Positions 1 to 9,194 of a stretch of 64,000 nucleotides of DNA are shown piece after piece. The DNA comes from Paulinella micropora (Eukaryota; Cercozoa; Imbricatea; Euglyphida; Paulinellidae), in NCBI GenBank assembly GCA_019918135.1, contig WBZZ01004613.1, positions 53,501 through 117,500 on the forward strand, read 5' to 3'. The translations under genes and the position numbers were made by a program. Under the pieces are notes generated by a model. It ran no database searches, was not told the origin of the DNA, and saw only the letters and a list, made by a program, of their open reading frames with translations. Position 1 is the stretch's first letter; each line of letters starts with the position of its first letter.

Positions 1-851
1 CCGGTTCGTCAGTTGCCTCTGTCTTTAATAAATGTCGTGGGGGAACTACATCATCATTTGTTAATACAATCCGGTATCCCTTACGGGCTTTGACTACGAA
101 TATACGTTTGCTCCATGTCTTTCCTCCCTTTTCTAGAATGTGTTTCTTGTTTAATTTTTCTAACTCTGTCTCCCTCTTTGAAACTGAATAAATATTTTTC
201 AACATATCTATGTTGTTGGCTAATATCATTTCCTTTAAATAAACCAATAGGTGCCGCATTAATCGCTGAATGTTCTTTCTTGTTATAATTATAAGCAACA
301 TCTTCAATATAACTTATCCAATCAAAATTACGATTAAAAGCCCATAATACGTGTAATCTTTCTCTTAGTGTTCTAACAAATCTATCAACAATACCTAACG
401 AATTATGATCGCCTACTTCAACCATAAATTGTTCAATACCATTATTTCTCATCCACTCACCAACAGCACCTTTAAACTCCCCACCATTGTCCGATATGTA
501 TGCTTTAGGCTTTGGCAATTTCTTGAGAGCATCTAAAACGGTGGTTGAAAATTTATTTTTTATAGGTATCGCATAAGCATAACGACTATGAATATCAATC
601 CAAATAAGGGCAAAATTATAATTTTTATTTTTTGTAGCAACCTTACTCATATCCATTAAATCAATATTAACCATATCTAATACATTATCAGCCCATATTG
701 TTGTCCCTCTAGTCCTAGGCTTAGTCTGACGAAATAATTCTTGAGCAGTGCTTGTCCGTTCTTCCTCTGTTGGTTCGCCTCGCGGAGTATCTTCTAGTTG
801 TGTATCCTTATCCTGTGCATTAATATTACTAGTTGTGTGTTTGTGGTCCAT
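1..851 (-). pseudogene. Retroviral-type (rve) integrase, copy 1, frameshifted, runs off window
   Basis: This is the DNA-integrating enzyme of the element, related to the integrases of Polintons and retroelements. The start at 851 (MDHKHT) matches the starts of the other two copies. The RNase H-fold core shows a first acidic position in NIDLMDMSK, the second Asp in ISDNGGEF and the third acidic position in LGIVDRFVRTLRERL, which is Asp instead of the usual Glu. The open frame ends at 81. The C-terminal tail, homologous to that of the other copies (KARKGYRIVLTNDD), continues to the window edge in another frame, so there is a frameshift near 120. The gene lies immediately downstream of the acidic-protein gene on the same strand. 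Family assignment is firm; activity is unlikely as sequenced. Confidence 0.88.
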
Positions 852-857
852 GATATT

Positions 858-1439
858 TTAGAATTTCAAAAATATCTTTTCTGCTTCCTTACTTTTTTCT
901 TTATTCTTTGGTGTATTGTTATATACATTAACTGATATTTTTCACTTCGTTTTTACCGCCTCGCTGTTTTCCGCCTGTTGTTTCATAATCTTCGCTTTCT
1001 TCACTCTCACTTTCTTCTTCTTCTTCTTCTTCTTCTTCTTCTTCTTCTTCTTCTTCTTCTTCTTCTTCTTCTTCTTCTTCTTCTTCTTCGCTGTCATTCT
1101 CAGACTTCTTGGGCTGTGGTGCTTTCTTTGCGGTTTTCTTCTGGGCTTTTTAGCATTCTTTTTTATCTTTCTAAGCATATGATTTGCAATAACCTCAGAC
1201 ATATCAATTTCGCTATCGCTTTCGCTTGATTCATCTTCAATCTCAGGATTTTAAGTATTTCTTTCGCAACACCAACTTCAGCATCTGTCTCAATAAGTTC
1301 TTTCACTGATGCTTCTGTTAATTCTCCTTTTTTTACGACGCCTTTCACGTGCCCACTCGTCCTTTCTACGTTCAGCATTTGCTCTGTTTGCTTGATCTGC
1401 TTTCTTCCAGTTTTCTTTTGAAGCCTGTTTTGACTGCAT
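858..1439 (-). pseudogene. Acidic/basic low-complexity protein, copy 1, multiply frameshifted
   Basis: This is a homologue of the intact genes at 24664-25170 and 40103-40594. The start region matches them (SKxxSKENW, Arg/Lys-rich helix) and the end matches as well (SVNVYNN, then IFLKF before the stop at 858-860). At least three frame changes separate these conserved ends. The central acidic stretch is encoded by a pure GAA/TTC microsatellite, which is a likely place for slippage. Function is unknown. The charged composition with a conserved C-terminal tail would suit a nucleic-acid or capsid-associated protein, but that is inference. Confidence 0.6.
1012..1089. repeat. (TTC)n microsatellite inside the acidic-protein gene
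   Basis: About 26 uninterrupted TTC units. On the minus strand this reads GAA and encodes polyglutamate in the acidic-protein frame. The equivalent part of the two other copies has a much shorter Glu/Ser/Asp tract, so the repeat has expanded here. Confidence 0.95.
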
Positions 1440-1531
1440 TGTTTACCGACGAATGATATTACACAAAATAATTGTATTTTTTGTTAGTATAATTTAACAA
1501 AAAATTAAAAAATTAAAAATAATTATATACA

Positions 1532-4500
1532 ATGTCGCAATATAAATCATTACTCGGATTGTCAGAAATCGCGACAGACAGCCTATCAATCGCAAACTTA
1601 GACTTAACGAACACGATCATAGTCGGTCTGAATACAGACAGAGTGCCAGAAGATGCAGACCCAATAAATCTTTATGATACAGATGTGCGGTTTGATACAC
1701 GACTGGCTACCCAAAGCACAAGTGACCTAAAAGAAGGGCTTAATTATTATTGGACTAATAACCGCTTTGACACACGGCTCGCTTTAAAATCAACAACTGA
1801 CCTAAAAGAAGGACTTAATTATTATTGGACTGATAACCGCTTTGACACACGTCTCGCTTTAAAATCAACAACTGACCTAAAAGAAGGAAAAATTTATACT
1901 GTACAGAGCAACGAGTGAGGGACAACGACGAAGTCAAAGCCTCAACTCAGCACAGAAGCAATACTTCCAATCCGCAGTAAACCAGCCTTTATAATTTGAT
2001 AGACACAAACATATCTGCACCATTGGTCGGTCAATACTTAACGTATAATGATGTAGATGGTAAATGGAAGAATACCACCCTCGGTTCAATTGGCACAATT
2101 TCTGATGTAGTCATAACCGCACCAATAGCCACCAATAGTTATATCACATATAATTCAATAAATTGGGTAAATAAAACCTTTCCAATAAATGTTGATGAAT
2201 TCGGTCATATTAATATGGGAGGGAATTTGAGTATAACAGGAGTTAATTTGCTAAATACCAAAGATGTTGATGAATGGATGTTTGAGCATAATGATAATAA
2301 TGATAAAGTGTCAGCAGGTGGAAGTATAGATAGCCACAGCGATGTGACAATAACAGGCTTCCCATCAGATAACCAACTGCTTATTTATAGCACAGGTCAA
2401 TGGAGAAATACGACTTCACCCTTTCTGAGATTAGACGGCACTACCAGGATGACGGGAGGAATAAATATAAACAACCAAAACAAATTCAAATCAACTAAAT
2501 GGTAGGGCTATCGCAACTTGGTTATCAGAGCACGACTCCAACAACGCGAAAGTGTCAGCAAGTGGAAGTATTGATACACATAGTGATGTGATTATAACAA
2601 CAGCAACAGATAATCAACTGCTTATTTACAGCACAGGACAATGGCGAAATGTGGCATCGCCCTTTCTTAAATTAGACGGCACCGTCAGTATGACAGGAGC
2701 ATTAAATATGGGTGGTTATGCTATTTCAGGCGCTTTTACATATAATGGAATTAATCTCACCACTCTTGCAATTGATGGTTCGGTGGTTAAACTAACAGGA
2801 GACCAAACCATAGCAGGAACCAAAACATTTAGCAACATAATAAATGCTAGTGCGGGTATTGATATGAAAAGCCAAGGCATAACAAATGTTAATCTTGTTG
2901 ATGGTGTTGATGTTTCTGTTCTTGATACTTCGGTGGTTAAATTAACAGGAGACCAAACCATAGCAGGCAATAAAAAATTTACATCAGTTTTAGAAGTAAG
3001 TGGTTTATCAAATCCTACTTCTTTTGACGGCATCGGCATCGCCTTTGATACAAAAATAGGAATGATTGCAGCACAGAAAATATCAACAGCGACCTTTTAT
3101 CCGATTTCAATAACTGGTTCGTATTTAGAGTTATATTCAGGTAATACTTTAATTATAACTGCAACTGGAACAACATTAAGTTCGAACAACAACAGAATAA
3201 CAACTTAGCCACACCATCAGCAACAACGGACGGAGCAAACAAAAGTTATGTGGATACATTAGACATACAAAATGTAAAACTAACAACAGACCAAACCATA
3301 ACAGGAAGTAAAACATTTAATGGGGCGAGCACTACGATAAAATATCTAACTTTAACAGAAACTGCTGATTTTAATAATCAAGTTATCATTAATGGTGGAA
3401 ATATAACATATAATGGGGCTCGGATATTAAACCAAAATGGAGGAGATATATTCTTTTCACAGACATCAGGTGATTATCAATATTTCTTATTTACTCTAAA
3501 TACTGCTACAAGTGGAACCGCGAACCAAAGAGGTTATGTATTCACGAATGTAGCATTTGATGTAAAAGGAGCAGGTCTTTATATTTCAAAACTTTTGGAC
3601 AATAAAAGTGCTTCATTTGACATTGTCCATTTTAACAATGCTGGTGGTATGCGGTTTTATGGGGACTTAGATATGAACTCAAACAACATAACAAGTGCTG
3701 GAACAATAACGGGAACAACAATTACTTCAACTGCTGGCATGACTACAACAACATTAACGGCGAGCGATAAAATAATAACTGCAATAGACAAACCGATAAT
3801 CATAGGCAAATCAACAAAGGGAACAGGAGCAACAGGAGGTTTAGGGTTGTATGGAACGACGAACAACATTGCGGGGCCACATATACAGGCAATAACGACG
3901 GCGGACATCTATCCAGTTTTTCAAAATCTCAACTGGTCACACGACAACATATCCTTAAACTTTGATTCTAATTGGGATGGCACTAACTGGAAATCAAGTA
4001 ATGCTGGTTCAAATTTCCAAATATCAAAAGGAAACAATAAACTCGCTTTTAGCTACAAATCAGGAATAGCAGCAGGAAGCAATATAACATGGTCTGAGGC
4101 GATAAATATAAGCACAGCAGGACTAATAACGGCAAATGCGGGGGTATCAACAACAACATTAACAGCAAGTGGATTAATAACGGCGAATGCGGGAATTACA
4201 TATTCTGGGGTGCTAACGACCACAACTAATAATGGAGCGAAAATAGGAATTCAAGGACAAACAGACGGGACGAATGCGAGAGGAATATTTGTATGGGATA
4301 CTGCCGATCCAAACTGGGGGATTTATATGTCTCAGTCTGGAGCAAATATAAACATTAAATGGAGGAACAGCGCCAGCAGGAGGAGTAGGCGGAGGATTAA
4401 CCTCTTATGCTTTTAGATTTAGAGTGAATAATTCTTCAACGAGTGGGTTCATATGGGAGAATACTTCACATACTGCTTCAATGTCTTTGAAAGCAAGCGA

Positions 4501-4973
4501 TGGACAATTATGGGTATTGTCTAATCCAATTCAATATTCAGACAGGAGAAAAAAAGGAGATATAAAGGAATGCTTAGGCTTAGATTTTATTAATAAGTTA
4601 AATCCAGTCTGCTATCGTATGCTTTATGATTAAAAAAATGTAGGACTGGCTTAATAGCACAAGAATTAGAGGACATACTAACAGAAATGAATATGGTAGA
4701 TTTTGGCGGTTTTATAAAAGAAACAATTATGGTTCCGTGTCCAAAGCAAAGAAAAGAATGCGAACTGAAAGGTGTGAGTGTTAATCCAGAAGATGTTAAA
4801 TGTGTTGATAGTGGTGATGTCGGTTAGGTATAGGTTATTCCGAGTTTATTGCACCATTAATTAAAGCGGTTCAACAATTATCAGAAAAGGTGATTAATTT
4901 AGAAAAAGAAAATAAAACTTTACTTAATATATTACAAGAAATCCGAGCAGTCGTTTTTTCAAATGTCAAATAA
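1532..4973 (+). pseudogene. Phage-like fibre with C-terminal S74 chaperone, copy 1, broken
   Basis: This is a large fibre-type attachment protein. The N-terminus (MSQYKSLLGLSEIATDSL) is shared by all three copies. Three 27-residue repeats of the type NRFDTRLALKSTTDLKEG follow, then long stretches of short beta-rich repeats (KLTGDQTIAGTKTF, SGSIDTHSDVIITT, TTTLTASG) typical of trimeric tail-fibre shafts. The end carries an S74-like intramolecular chaperone domain (SDRRKKGDIKE, then GLIAQELEDIL) and a short coiled coil (QQLSEKVINLEKENKTLLN). The frame is interrupted near 1916, 2505, 3208, 4416, 4633 and 4826. In phages S74 domains trimerise the fibre and then cut themselves off; that role is inferred here. 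Confidence 0.85.
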
Positions 4974-5005
4974 TACAAGTAGACTTCACAGAACCCCCGC
5001 CTATT

Positions 5006-5311
5006 ATGGATATGGATGGAGAACTAACTCCCGAATTAAAGTCTCGTGTTCTTGAAGTAGAACTAAAGACTGAGGAAAAAGTAGAGCACGAATTGGAAGA
5101 TAACTGGAATTGTTGTATAAAAAATAGACCAACCGACAGCCGACTTATTAAATACTTATTGCAAATGGGTATCATTATCGCCATTATAACCCTTTGTATC
5201 GTGAGGCTGTCTGAAAAGAACTTACCTTGTGAGGTTGCTAACACTTATGTCGGAATTTTGACTTTACTGATAGGAATTTGCATTCCATCACCTTCTAGTT
5301 CAAAGAAATGA
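5006..5311 (+). CDS. Conserved two-helix membrane protein, copy 1
   Basis: A 101-residue protein with an acidic N-terminal half (DGELTPELKSRVLEVELKTE) and two hydrophobic segments at about residues 52-66 and 79-93, the first preceded by the basic patch RPTDSRLIK. It is conserved in copies 2 and 3, always directly after the fibre gene and on the same strand. Its last 12 bases overlap, tail to tail, the Cys-rich gene on the opposite strand. Function is unknown. Position after the fibre suggests a virion-membrane or host-membrane role, but there is no motif to prove it. Confidence 0.8.
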   Translation: MDMDGELTPELKSRVLEVELKTEEKVEHELEDNWNCCIKNRPTDSRLIKYLLQMGIIIAIITLCIVRLSEKNLPCEVANTYVGILTLLIGICIPSPSSSKK

Positions 5312-5548
5312 GCATTCATATAAGTGTATTTTATACCAAGAAGCATCACTACCCGAACATATTAAAGGAATGGCTTCACCAAAACTAATACACCAATCAC
5401 TGAAAGGTTTATACACACATTTAAATTTAGTTCCTTGCTTTATACAATAAGCACAAGTCTCATTCTTTTTTTCGCTTACCCGTGAGTAAAAGTCGCAGGC
5501 AGTCCTACCTAACACAGACCCAACAAATAATAATAAAATTTTTATCAT
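5300..5548 (-). CDS. Small secreted Cys-rich protein, copy 1
   Basis: An 82-residue product with a hydrophobic N-terminus (MIKILLLFVGSVLG) that looks like a signal peptide. A mature part holds seven cysteines (ACDFYSR, CAYCIK, KCVYKP, DWCISF, LICSG, YECSFL). The spacing is kept in the intact copy at 20075-20332, so purifying selection acted on it. Disulfide-bonded export through the host secretory route is the simplest reading. It is transcribed against the membrane-protein gene and overlaps its end by 12 bp. No family is recognised. Confidence 0.75.
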   Translation of the reverse strand: MIKILLLFVGSVLGRTACDFYSRVSEKKNETCAYCIKQGTKFKCVYKPFSDWCISFGEAIPLICSGSDASWYKIHLYECSFL

Positions 5549-5663
5549 TTTATATCTATATTTATATATAAAAAATCACGAGCGATTTTGCTATATAACA
5601 CAAACGAGTTTGTTTATATATTTTAACCACAAAGCACGAAGTGGCGAAGCAAGCGTAGTCAGA

Positions 5664-6022
5664 ATGACGGAGCACAAATACCAAAAGATTGTTTTCTGAG
5701 TAATGATTTTGTGGGAAGCAAAACATTTAATAAAAATATTCAAATGTCATTTACACCCACCAGAATGAATGTTAAGTTTATTCATTATACAAACGACCAA
5801 TCAGAGACAAAAACCAGAATTCTTTATATGGACAGAATTGGAATTATTGGCACATTTGCAGATAGTAATATAGCAAACATTTCAAACCTCAGTTATAATT
5901 TGGGTGTAGTGGGTTGGTCTGACGGACAATATACATTTAAAGTCCTTGAAACTGACAGCGGAAATATTGATACAGGAAATTTAGCCTGCCGAATTGTTAT
6001 ACGCCTAGAATTTCTCGCTTAG
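5664..6022 (+). pseudogene. Conserved ~120-residue protein, copy 1, frameshifted near its start
   Basis: A homologue of the intact gene at 19688-20050 and of 45348-45711. The start MTEHKYQKIVF is followed at once by a stop; the rest (GSKTFNKNIQMSFTPTRMNV onward to LEFLA) continues in another frame, so one base is missing near 5697. The body is beta-rich with no cysteines, transmembrane segments or known motif. In every copy it lies between the Cys-rich gene, which is divergent, and the ATPase gene, which is co-directional, so it belongs to the morphogenesis block. Function is unknown. Confidence 0.7.
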
Positions 6023-6030
6023 AATATAGG

Positions 6031-6183
6031 ATGGAAAAGATTAATAGCATTAAGGTGAAGCCTGTAAAACAAGAGGGTGATGGAAATAAAAAAGCAAAAG
6101 GTTATAAATTATTCAATGAGCCGTATGCTAATATATTTCTTCTCGCCCGTAAGCAGAGCGGGAAAACGACAGCACTCTTTGAT
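6031..6183 (+). pseudogene. Packaging ATPase, copy 1, 5' fragment only
   Basis: The first 51 codons match the N-terminus of the ATPases at 18714-19526 and 45726-46579, including the P-loop, which here reads ARKQSGKTTALF with Gln where the others have Lys. Homology ends within a codon or two of the P-loop at about 6183, and non-viral sequence follows. Everything downstream in the element (core protein, protease, penton, capsid, polymerase) is missing from this copy. Confidence 0.85.
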
Positions 6184-6359
6184 TCTTCACTCTTCTGTCC
6201 ACCTCCTTCTTCTTGGGTCTCTGTTTGAGAACAGCAAGAACGACAGAGAGTTTGTATCTGATGTCTCCTTGTGAGCACACCGATATGGATTGGGCTAGAG
6301 GGTACGAGACACATACTTGAGGCCAATCAAATTATTTGTTTTGTAAAAGAGCTATTAGG

Positions 6360-6715
6360 GTTCTGTGTTGGAGTATTTGTTTTTGTCTGACGTCCCCGTG
6401 TGAGACAGGTCAGTGAAAATTTGTTCTGGATGCCCGTTTGGCAATGCAGAAAGAAATCACCCTAGTGATGTGGACTCCAAATGTAATGCACTCAACGATA
6501 GCTCAATAAAAAGTGGGTAATACAACCAAACACAGTACTCAAGAATGAGAATGATGTCTCGTTGTATTAGCTCAGTAAAGCCGAAAAGGAAAATGGCAAC
6601 AGACCAGGAATAAAATGGCATCAGGTCCAATCCTGACAAATAATACTGAAAAACAGGCTGGTGTACCTGTCACCAGGAAAAGAATATTTTTTACCGGCTA
6701 TCCGGGGGGTGATGC
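6360..6715 (+). repeat. Dispersed repeat, unit 1
   Basis: It resembles 35300-35640 in the same orientation. Shared blocks in order include a TTTGTCTGAxGTC segment, ACGATAGCTCAAT, AACCAAACACAGT, GAGAATGATGTCTCGTT with TATTAGCTCAGT, and a closing CGGGGGGTGATG. The two differ by substitutions and small indels, consistent with an old interspersed repeat family. I see no terminal repeats. Confidence 0.7.
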
Positions 6716-7159
6716 CTACATTACCATCATCATCGACCTATCATGTCCTTCATTAACATTATTGTCACCTGTATTGTTTTAAAATATCCTCATTATCACT
6801 ATCGTCACCACCAGTTTCACCACAGTCTCCATCATCCTCTTCATCACTCTTATCATCACTATCATTTCTCATACTGATACTACTCTCATTTACATTGTCT
6901 CCTACACGGTCTCTTTATAATTATCTTCATCAGTTCATCAACCTTACCTTTTTTATCATCATCATCATCATCAACAACAACAAAATCATCATGTCTTGTT
7001 CGTCACTTCTTAAATGATGGTTTGCCTTAGTACTGGCATTTGAGGTGAGGGAGGTTAGATGATATGCTAGCAGATGATGGGTAGATGATGAAGAGGATGA
7101 GATGAGAAGAGATGTGATTGTGAGTAGGGAGGACGGAAGAGGGAATAATATTATGATTA

Positions 7160-7500
7160 TAAATAAATAAAGAGGAGGGGGGGGGGGGGGTAGAGCAGAT
7201 AGGATCTAAACTAGTGTATGTAAGTTTTTGTTTGATAGTTGGTTTACTCAGGTTTTTTGCTTCTGGTAGTGGTGGGTTGTGAATTGGTGGGTGAGTGAGA
7301 GGTGCACGTGTCTTTAAATTTTGTACTGCTTGGAATGTGAGGGAGAAGAAAGAGGAAGGGAAGAGAGAGAGAGATCGGTATAGGAGGGGGGGAAAGAGGA
7401 GAGGGAGAGGGGAAAAAGGGGGAGGGGGGGTGGGAGAAGGGGGAGGGGGAGAGGGGATCCGGAGTGGGAGGGGGGGGGGGGAAGAGGGAGGGAGGAGACT
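7160..7500 (+). repeat. Purine-rich low-complexity stretch
   Basis: G-runs and GGGGA/GAGAG repeats dominate, with almost no pyrimidine on the plus strand between about 7330 and 7500. Such strands can form triplex or G-quadruplex structures; no gene is supported here. Confidence 0.75.
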
Positions 7501-7686
7501 GGGAAGTACATGTTGTTGAATGTTTGCTTTTCTTTGGTACTGTGGAGTGATTGGGGTTTGTTCGGTCTGGAATGCGTTTGATTTTGGCTTTTAGGTTTTT
7601 GGTTGGTTTTTAGGGTTTATTTCCGGTTTCTGGTGTTTTCAGCTTTTTTACGGTTAGGATGGAGATAGTGTAGCTTTTTGTTGCCA

Positions 7687-7692
7687 GCTCAG
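7687..7692. repeat. Left target-site duplication GCTCAG of copy 2
   Basis: The six bases directly outside the left terminal inverted repeat are identical to 28077-28082 outside the right one. Six-base duplications are the usual signature of Polinton integration. Confidence 0.92.
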
Positions 7693-7836
7693 AGTAGTAT
7701 AATATGAAATTTACAAGGGTCGTTTTTTCGTGCCTTAAAACGACCTCATAAATTTCATTTCTCTTCTCCTATTGATTTGGCAAACAATCAATACAAGAGC
7801 ACAAAACCCCACAAAGAGCCCCACCGCACGAGCGCT
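7693..7836 (+). repeat. Left terminal inverted repeat of copy 2
   Basis: 144 bp from AGTAGTATAATATG to CACGAGCGCT. It pairs with 27933-28076 in inverted orientation with only two mismatches that I can find, both in the inner part near 7810, and no gaps. The near identity of the two arms suggests little time since insertion, or arm homogenisation. Confidence 0.95.
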
Positions 7837-7879
7837 TCTTTATTTTAGATAACTATAATATAAAAGAACATTAATATAA

Positions 7880-8116
7880 ATGGACTTATCTCGCAAACAG
7901 AAGAGAGCAGAATATGTAAAGGAAAGAAGAAAACAGAAATATACATGTGTATGTGGTAAAGTAATATGTATATATGGAAAATATCAACACGAAAAATCCG
8001 ACTTTCATAGAGACTACTTCGCAGAGAAAGAAGAGGTTATGATAGGAGGACATAAAGTTATTCGTATAATTCGTAGAAATGATGACATTGAAAGATATTA
8101 TAAAAATCACTCGTGA
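7880..8116 (+). CDS. Small C2H2-like zinc-finger protein
   Basis: A 78-residue basic protein and the first gene inside the left inverted repeat. The N-terminus is a charged helix (LSRKQKRAEYVKERRKQ). A CVCGK...H...H pattern follows (Cys at residues 23 and 25; His at 36 and 42), spaced like a zinc finger of the kind seen in many large DNA viruses, although the Cys pair is one residue closer than usual. A DNA-binding or regulatory role is plausible. No counterpart is visible in the portions of copies 1 and 3 present here. It starts the polymerase-side, rightward cluster. Confidence 0.65.
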   Translation: MDLSRKQKRAEYVKERRKQKYTCVCGKVICIYGKYQHEKSDFHRDYFAEKEEVMIGGHKVIRIIRRNDDIERYYKNHS

Positions 8117-8140
8117 TTTGCTATAATAATGTTATAAAAA

Positions 8141-8187
8141 TAAAATGTAAAATCATTTAAAGAAATAAATATTATTACTTATATAGT
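8141..8187 (+). promoter_or_regulatory. Repeated AT-rich spacer before a start codon, unit 1
   Basis: The run AAATGTAAAATCATTTAAAG, AAATAAAT, ATTACTTAT leads into the ATG at 8188. An almost identical run at 8453-8502 leads into the ATG at 8503. Conserved sequence immediately upstream of two consecutive genes suggests a viral promoter or shared 3'-end/promoter unit. Confidence 0.5.
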
Positions 8188-8460
8188 ATGTCTTCTATAA
8201 TGATGCAAGCGGACAAGGAATTGAAAGAACTATACAACTTACATTTTCCAGAAGCATTAGCAGACGATAGAAGGATTAAGAAATACACTAGAAGAGAAAC
8301 GCTTCAACGATATAGCAAAGCCTTTTAAGTTTTGGGATGAACAGAAAAACAAAGCATTAGAGGCTCCAACAATGTTGAATATCCACAAATGGGAAATATG
8401 TGAAGAAGCAATAAGTCAACTTAAATTAAGGGTGATGATTGTATTAAATAATAAAATGTA
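8188..8460 (+). pseudogene. Small helical protein of the polymerase-side cluster, probably frameshifted
   Basis: A start at 8188 gives 46 residues (MSSIMMQADKELKELYNLHF at the N-terminus) and a stop at 8326-8328. An open frame in the next phase continues at once with FWDEQKNKALEAPTMLNIHK and runs to 8460. One missing or extra base in about 8322-8330 would join them into a roughly 90-residue helical protein. Not recognised. The upstream spacer 8141-8187 is nearly repeated before the next gene. Confidence 0.45.
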
Positions 8461-8502
8461 AAACCATTTAAAGAAATAAATTATATTACTTATAATACAG
8501 AT
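8453..8502 (+). promoter_or_regulatory. Repeated AT-rich spacer before a start codon, unit 2
   Basis: Second copy of the 8141-8187 element, differing at a few positions (AAAACC for AAAATC, TTATATTACTTAT), placed directly before the ATG at 8503. Confidence 0.5.
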
Positions 8503-8679
8503 ATGGGGAGACACAAGAAATATCTCACACCTGAGGACAAACGAAAGGCTAACTCCGAAAAGGCGCTCGCATATTACAAAAGAAATAAGGATGAAATTAA
8601 TCAAAAGAGGAAGGAGCAATTAAAAGAACGAAACAGAAAACTTAAGGAATATGAAGAAATGAAGGCGAGAGGAGTATAA
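8503..8679 (+). CDS. Short basic helical protein (58 aa)
   Basis: The frame from ATG 8503 gives a highly charged peptide, MGRHKKYLTPEDKRKANSEK at the start and then a YYKRNKDEINQKRKEQLKER-type helix. This pattern of Tyr-Tyr/Lys-Arg-Asn with an Arg/Lys-rich amphipathic helix recurs in small DNA-binding or homing-associated peptides of large viruses, but I assign no function. It is supported by its position in the rightward gene train and by the repeated spacer just upstream. Confidence 0.5.
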   Translation: MGRHKKYLTPEDKRKANSEKALAYYKRNKDEINQKRKEQLKERNRKLKEYEEMKARGV

Positions 8680-8817
8680 AAAAACGAAAAAAAACGAAAA
8701 ATGATTTTTTATAAATGAATTTCATGTTAAAGGTAAGACAATTTATATATATATAAAGGTAAAACAATTTAATTTATTTTCATTATTTTTATATCCTCAC
8801 TAATATAAAAGTAAAAT

Positions 8818-9171
8818 ATGCCACCACCATTACCGCCCAGACCATCGAAGGAAAATGTAGAACTAGCGAAGGTAAGGGCGAATTTGAAGAAAACTACAAC
8901 AAGAGAAAACAAAAGGGAATTTAAAGTAGTAGAGTTAAAATCTAGGCGAGACAATAGATTAAACTCTCTTACATACGAGAAGCAAGGATTAGATATAAAC
9001 TTTTATGATACTGACGCATTAGAGCGAGAGGTTCTACTTCCTATACTATTAGATGCGAAAAGAAATGGTATGACAGGAAATGCGGACGTTCATATTACTA
9101 TAACCTACATAACCGACCACGAAGAATTAAATAGATATTATAAAAGAAAACATTTAATTCGTTTCAAATAA
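8818..9171 (+). CDS. Unrecognised 117-residue protein upstream of the polymerase
   Basis: It starts with a proline-rich segment (MPPPLPPRPSKENVELAKVR), has a basic middle and a folded-looking C-terminal half (LDINFYDTDALEREVLLPIL...HITITYITDHEELNRYYKRK). The gene ends 23 bp before the polymerase start and shares its direction. In protein-primed systems a terminal protein is often encoded near or fused to the polymerase. This gene is a positional candidate only; no motif supports that role. Confidence 0.6.
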   Translation: MPPPLPPRPSKENVELAKVRANLKKTTTRENKREFKVVELKSRRDNRLNSLTYEKQGLDINFYDTDALEREVLLPILLDAKRNGMTGNADVHITITYITDHEELNRYYKRKHLIRFK

Positions 9172-9194
9172 AAAACTATGACTATTTTATTGAA

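Larger units (their letters stand above)
1..6183 (+). mobile_element. Polinton/Maverick-type element, copy 1 (partial)
   Basis: Genes for integrase, acidic protein, S74 fibre, membrane protein, Cys-rich protein, a conserved 120-residue protein and the start of the packaging ATPase lie in the same order and relative orientation as in copy 3, and mirror copy 2. The left end is cut by the window edge. The right end is an abrupt loss of viral homology just after the ATPase P-loop, near 6183. No terminal repeat is visible at that junction, so it is a truncation or rearrangement, not a natural end. Confidence 0.9.
6184..7686. other. Flanking host DNA without a supported gene
   Basis: The region holds a dispersed repeat (about 6360-6715), a TCATCATCA-rich stretch around 6720-6990, and a strongly purine-biased stretch with G runs (about 7160-7500). 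Open frames here are short, low-complexity and without recognisable homology. The last bases GCTCAG are the left target-site duplication of copy 2. Confidence 0.7.

Noticed and set aside
916-1229. Poly-Phe, poly-Leu and poly-Lys open frames over the TTC tract
   Set aside because: They are readings of the microsatellite in the wrong phases or strand; the supported reading is the polyglutamate part of the acidic-protein gene.
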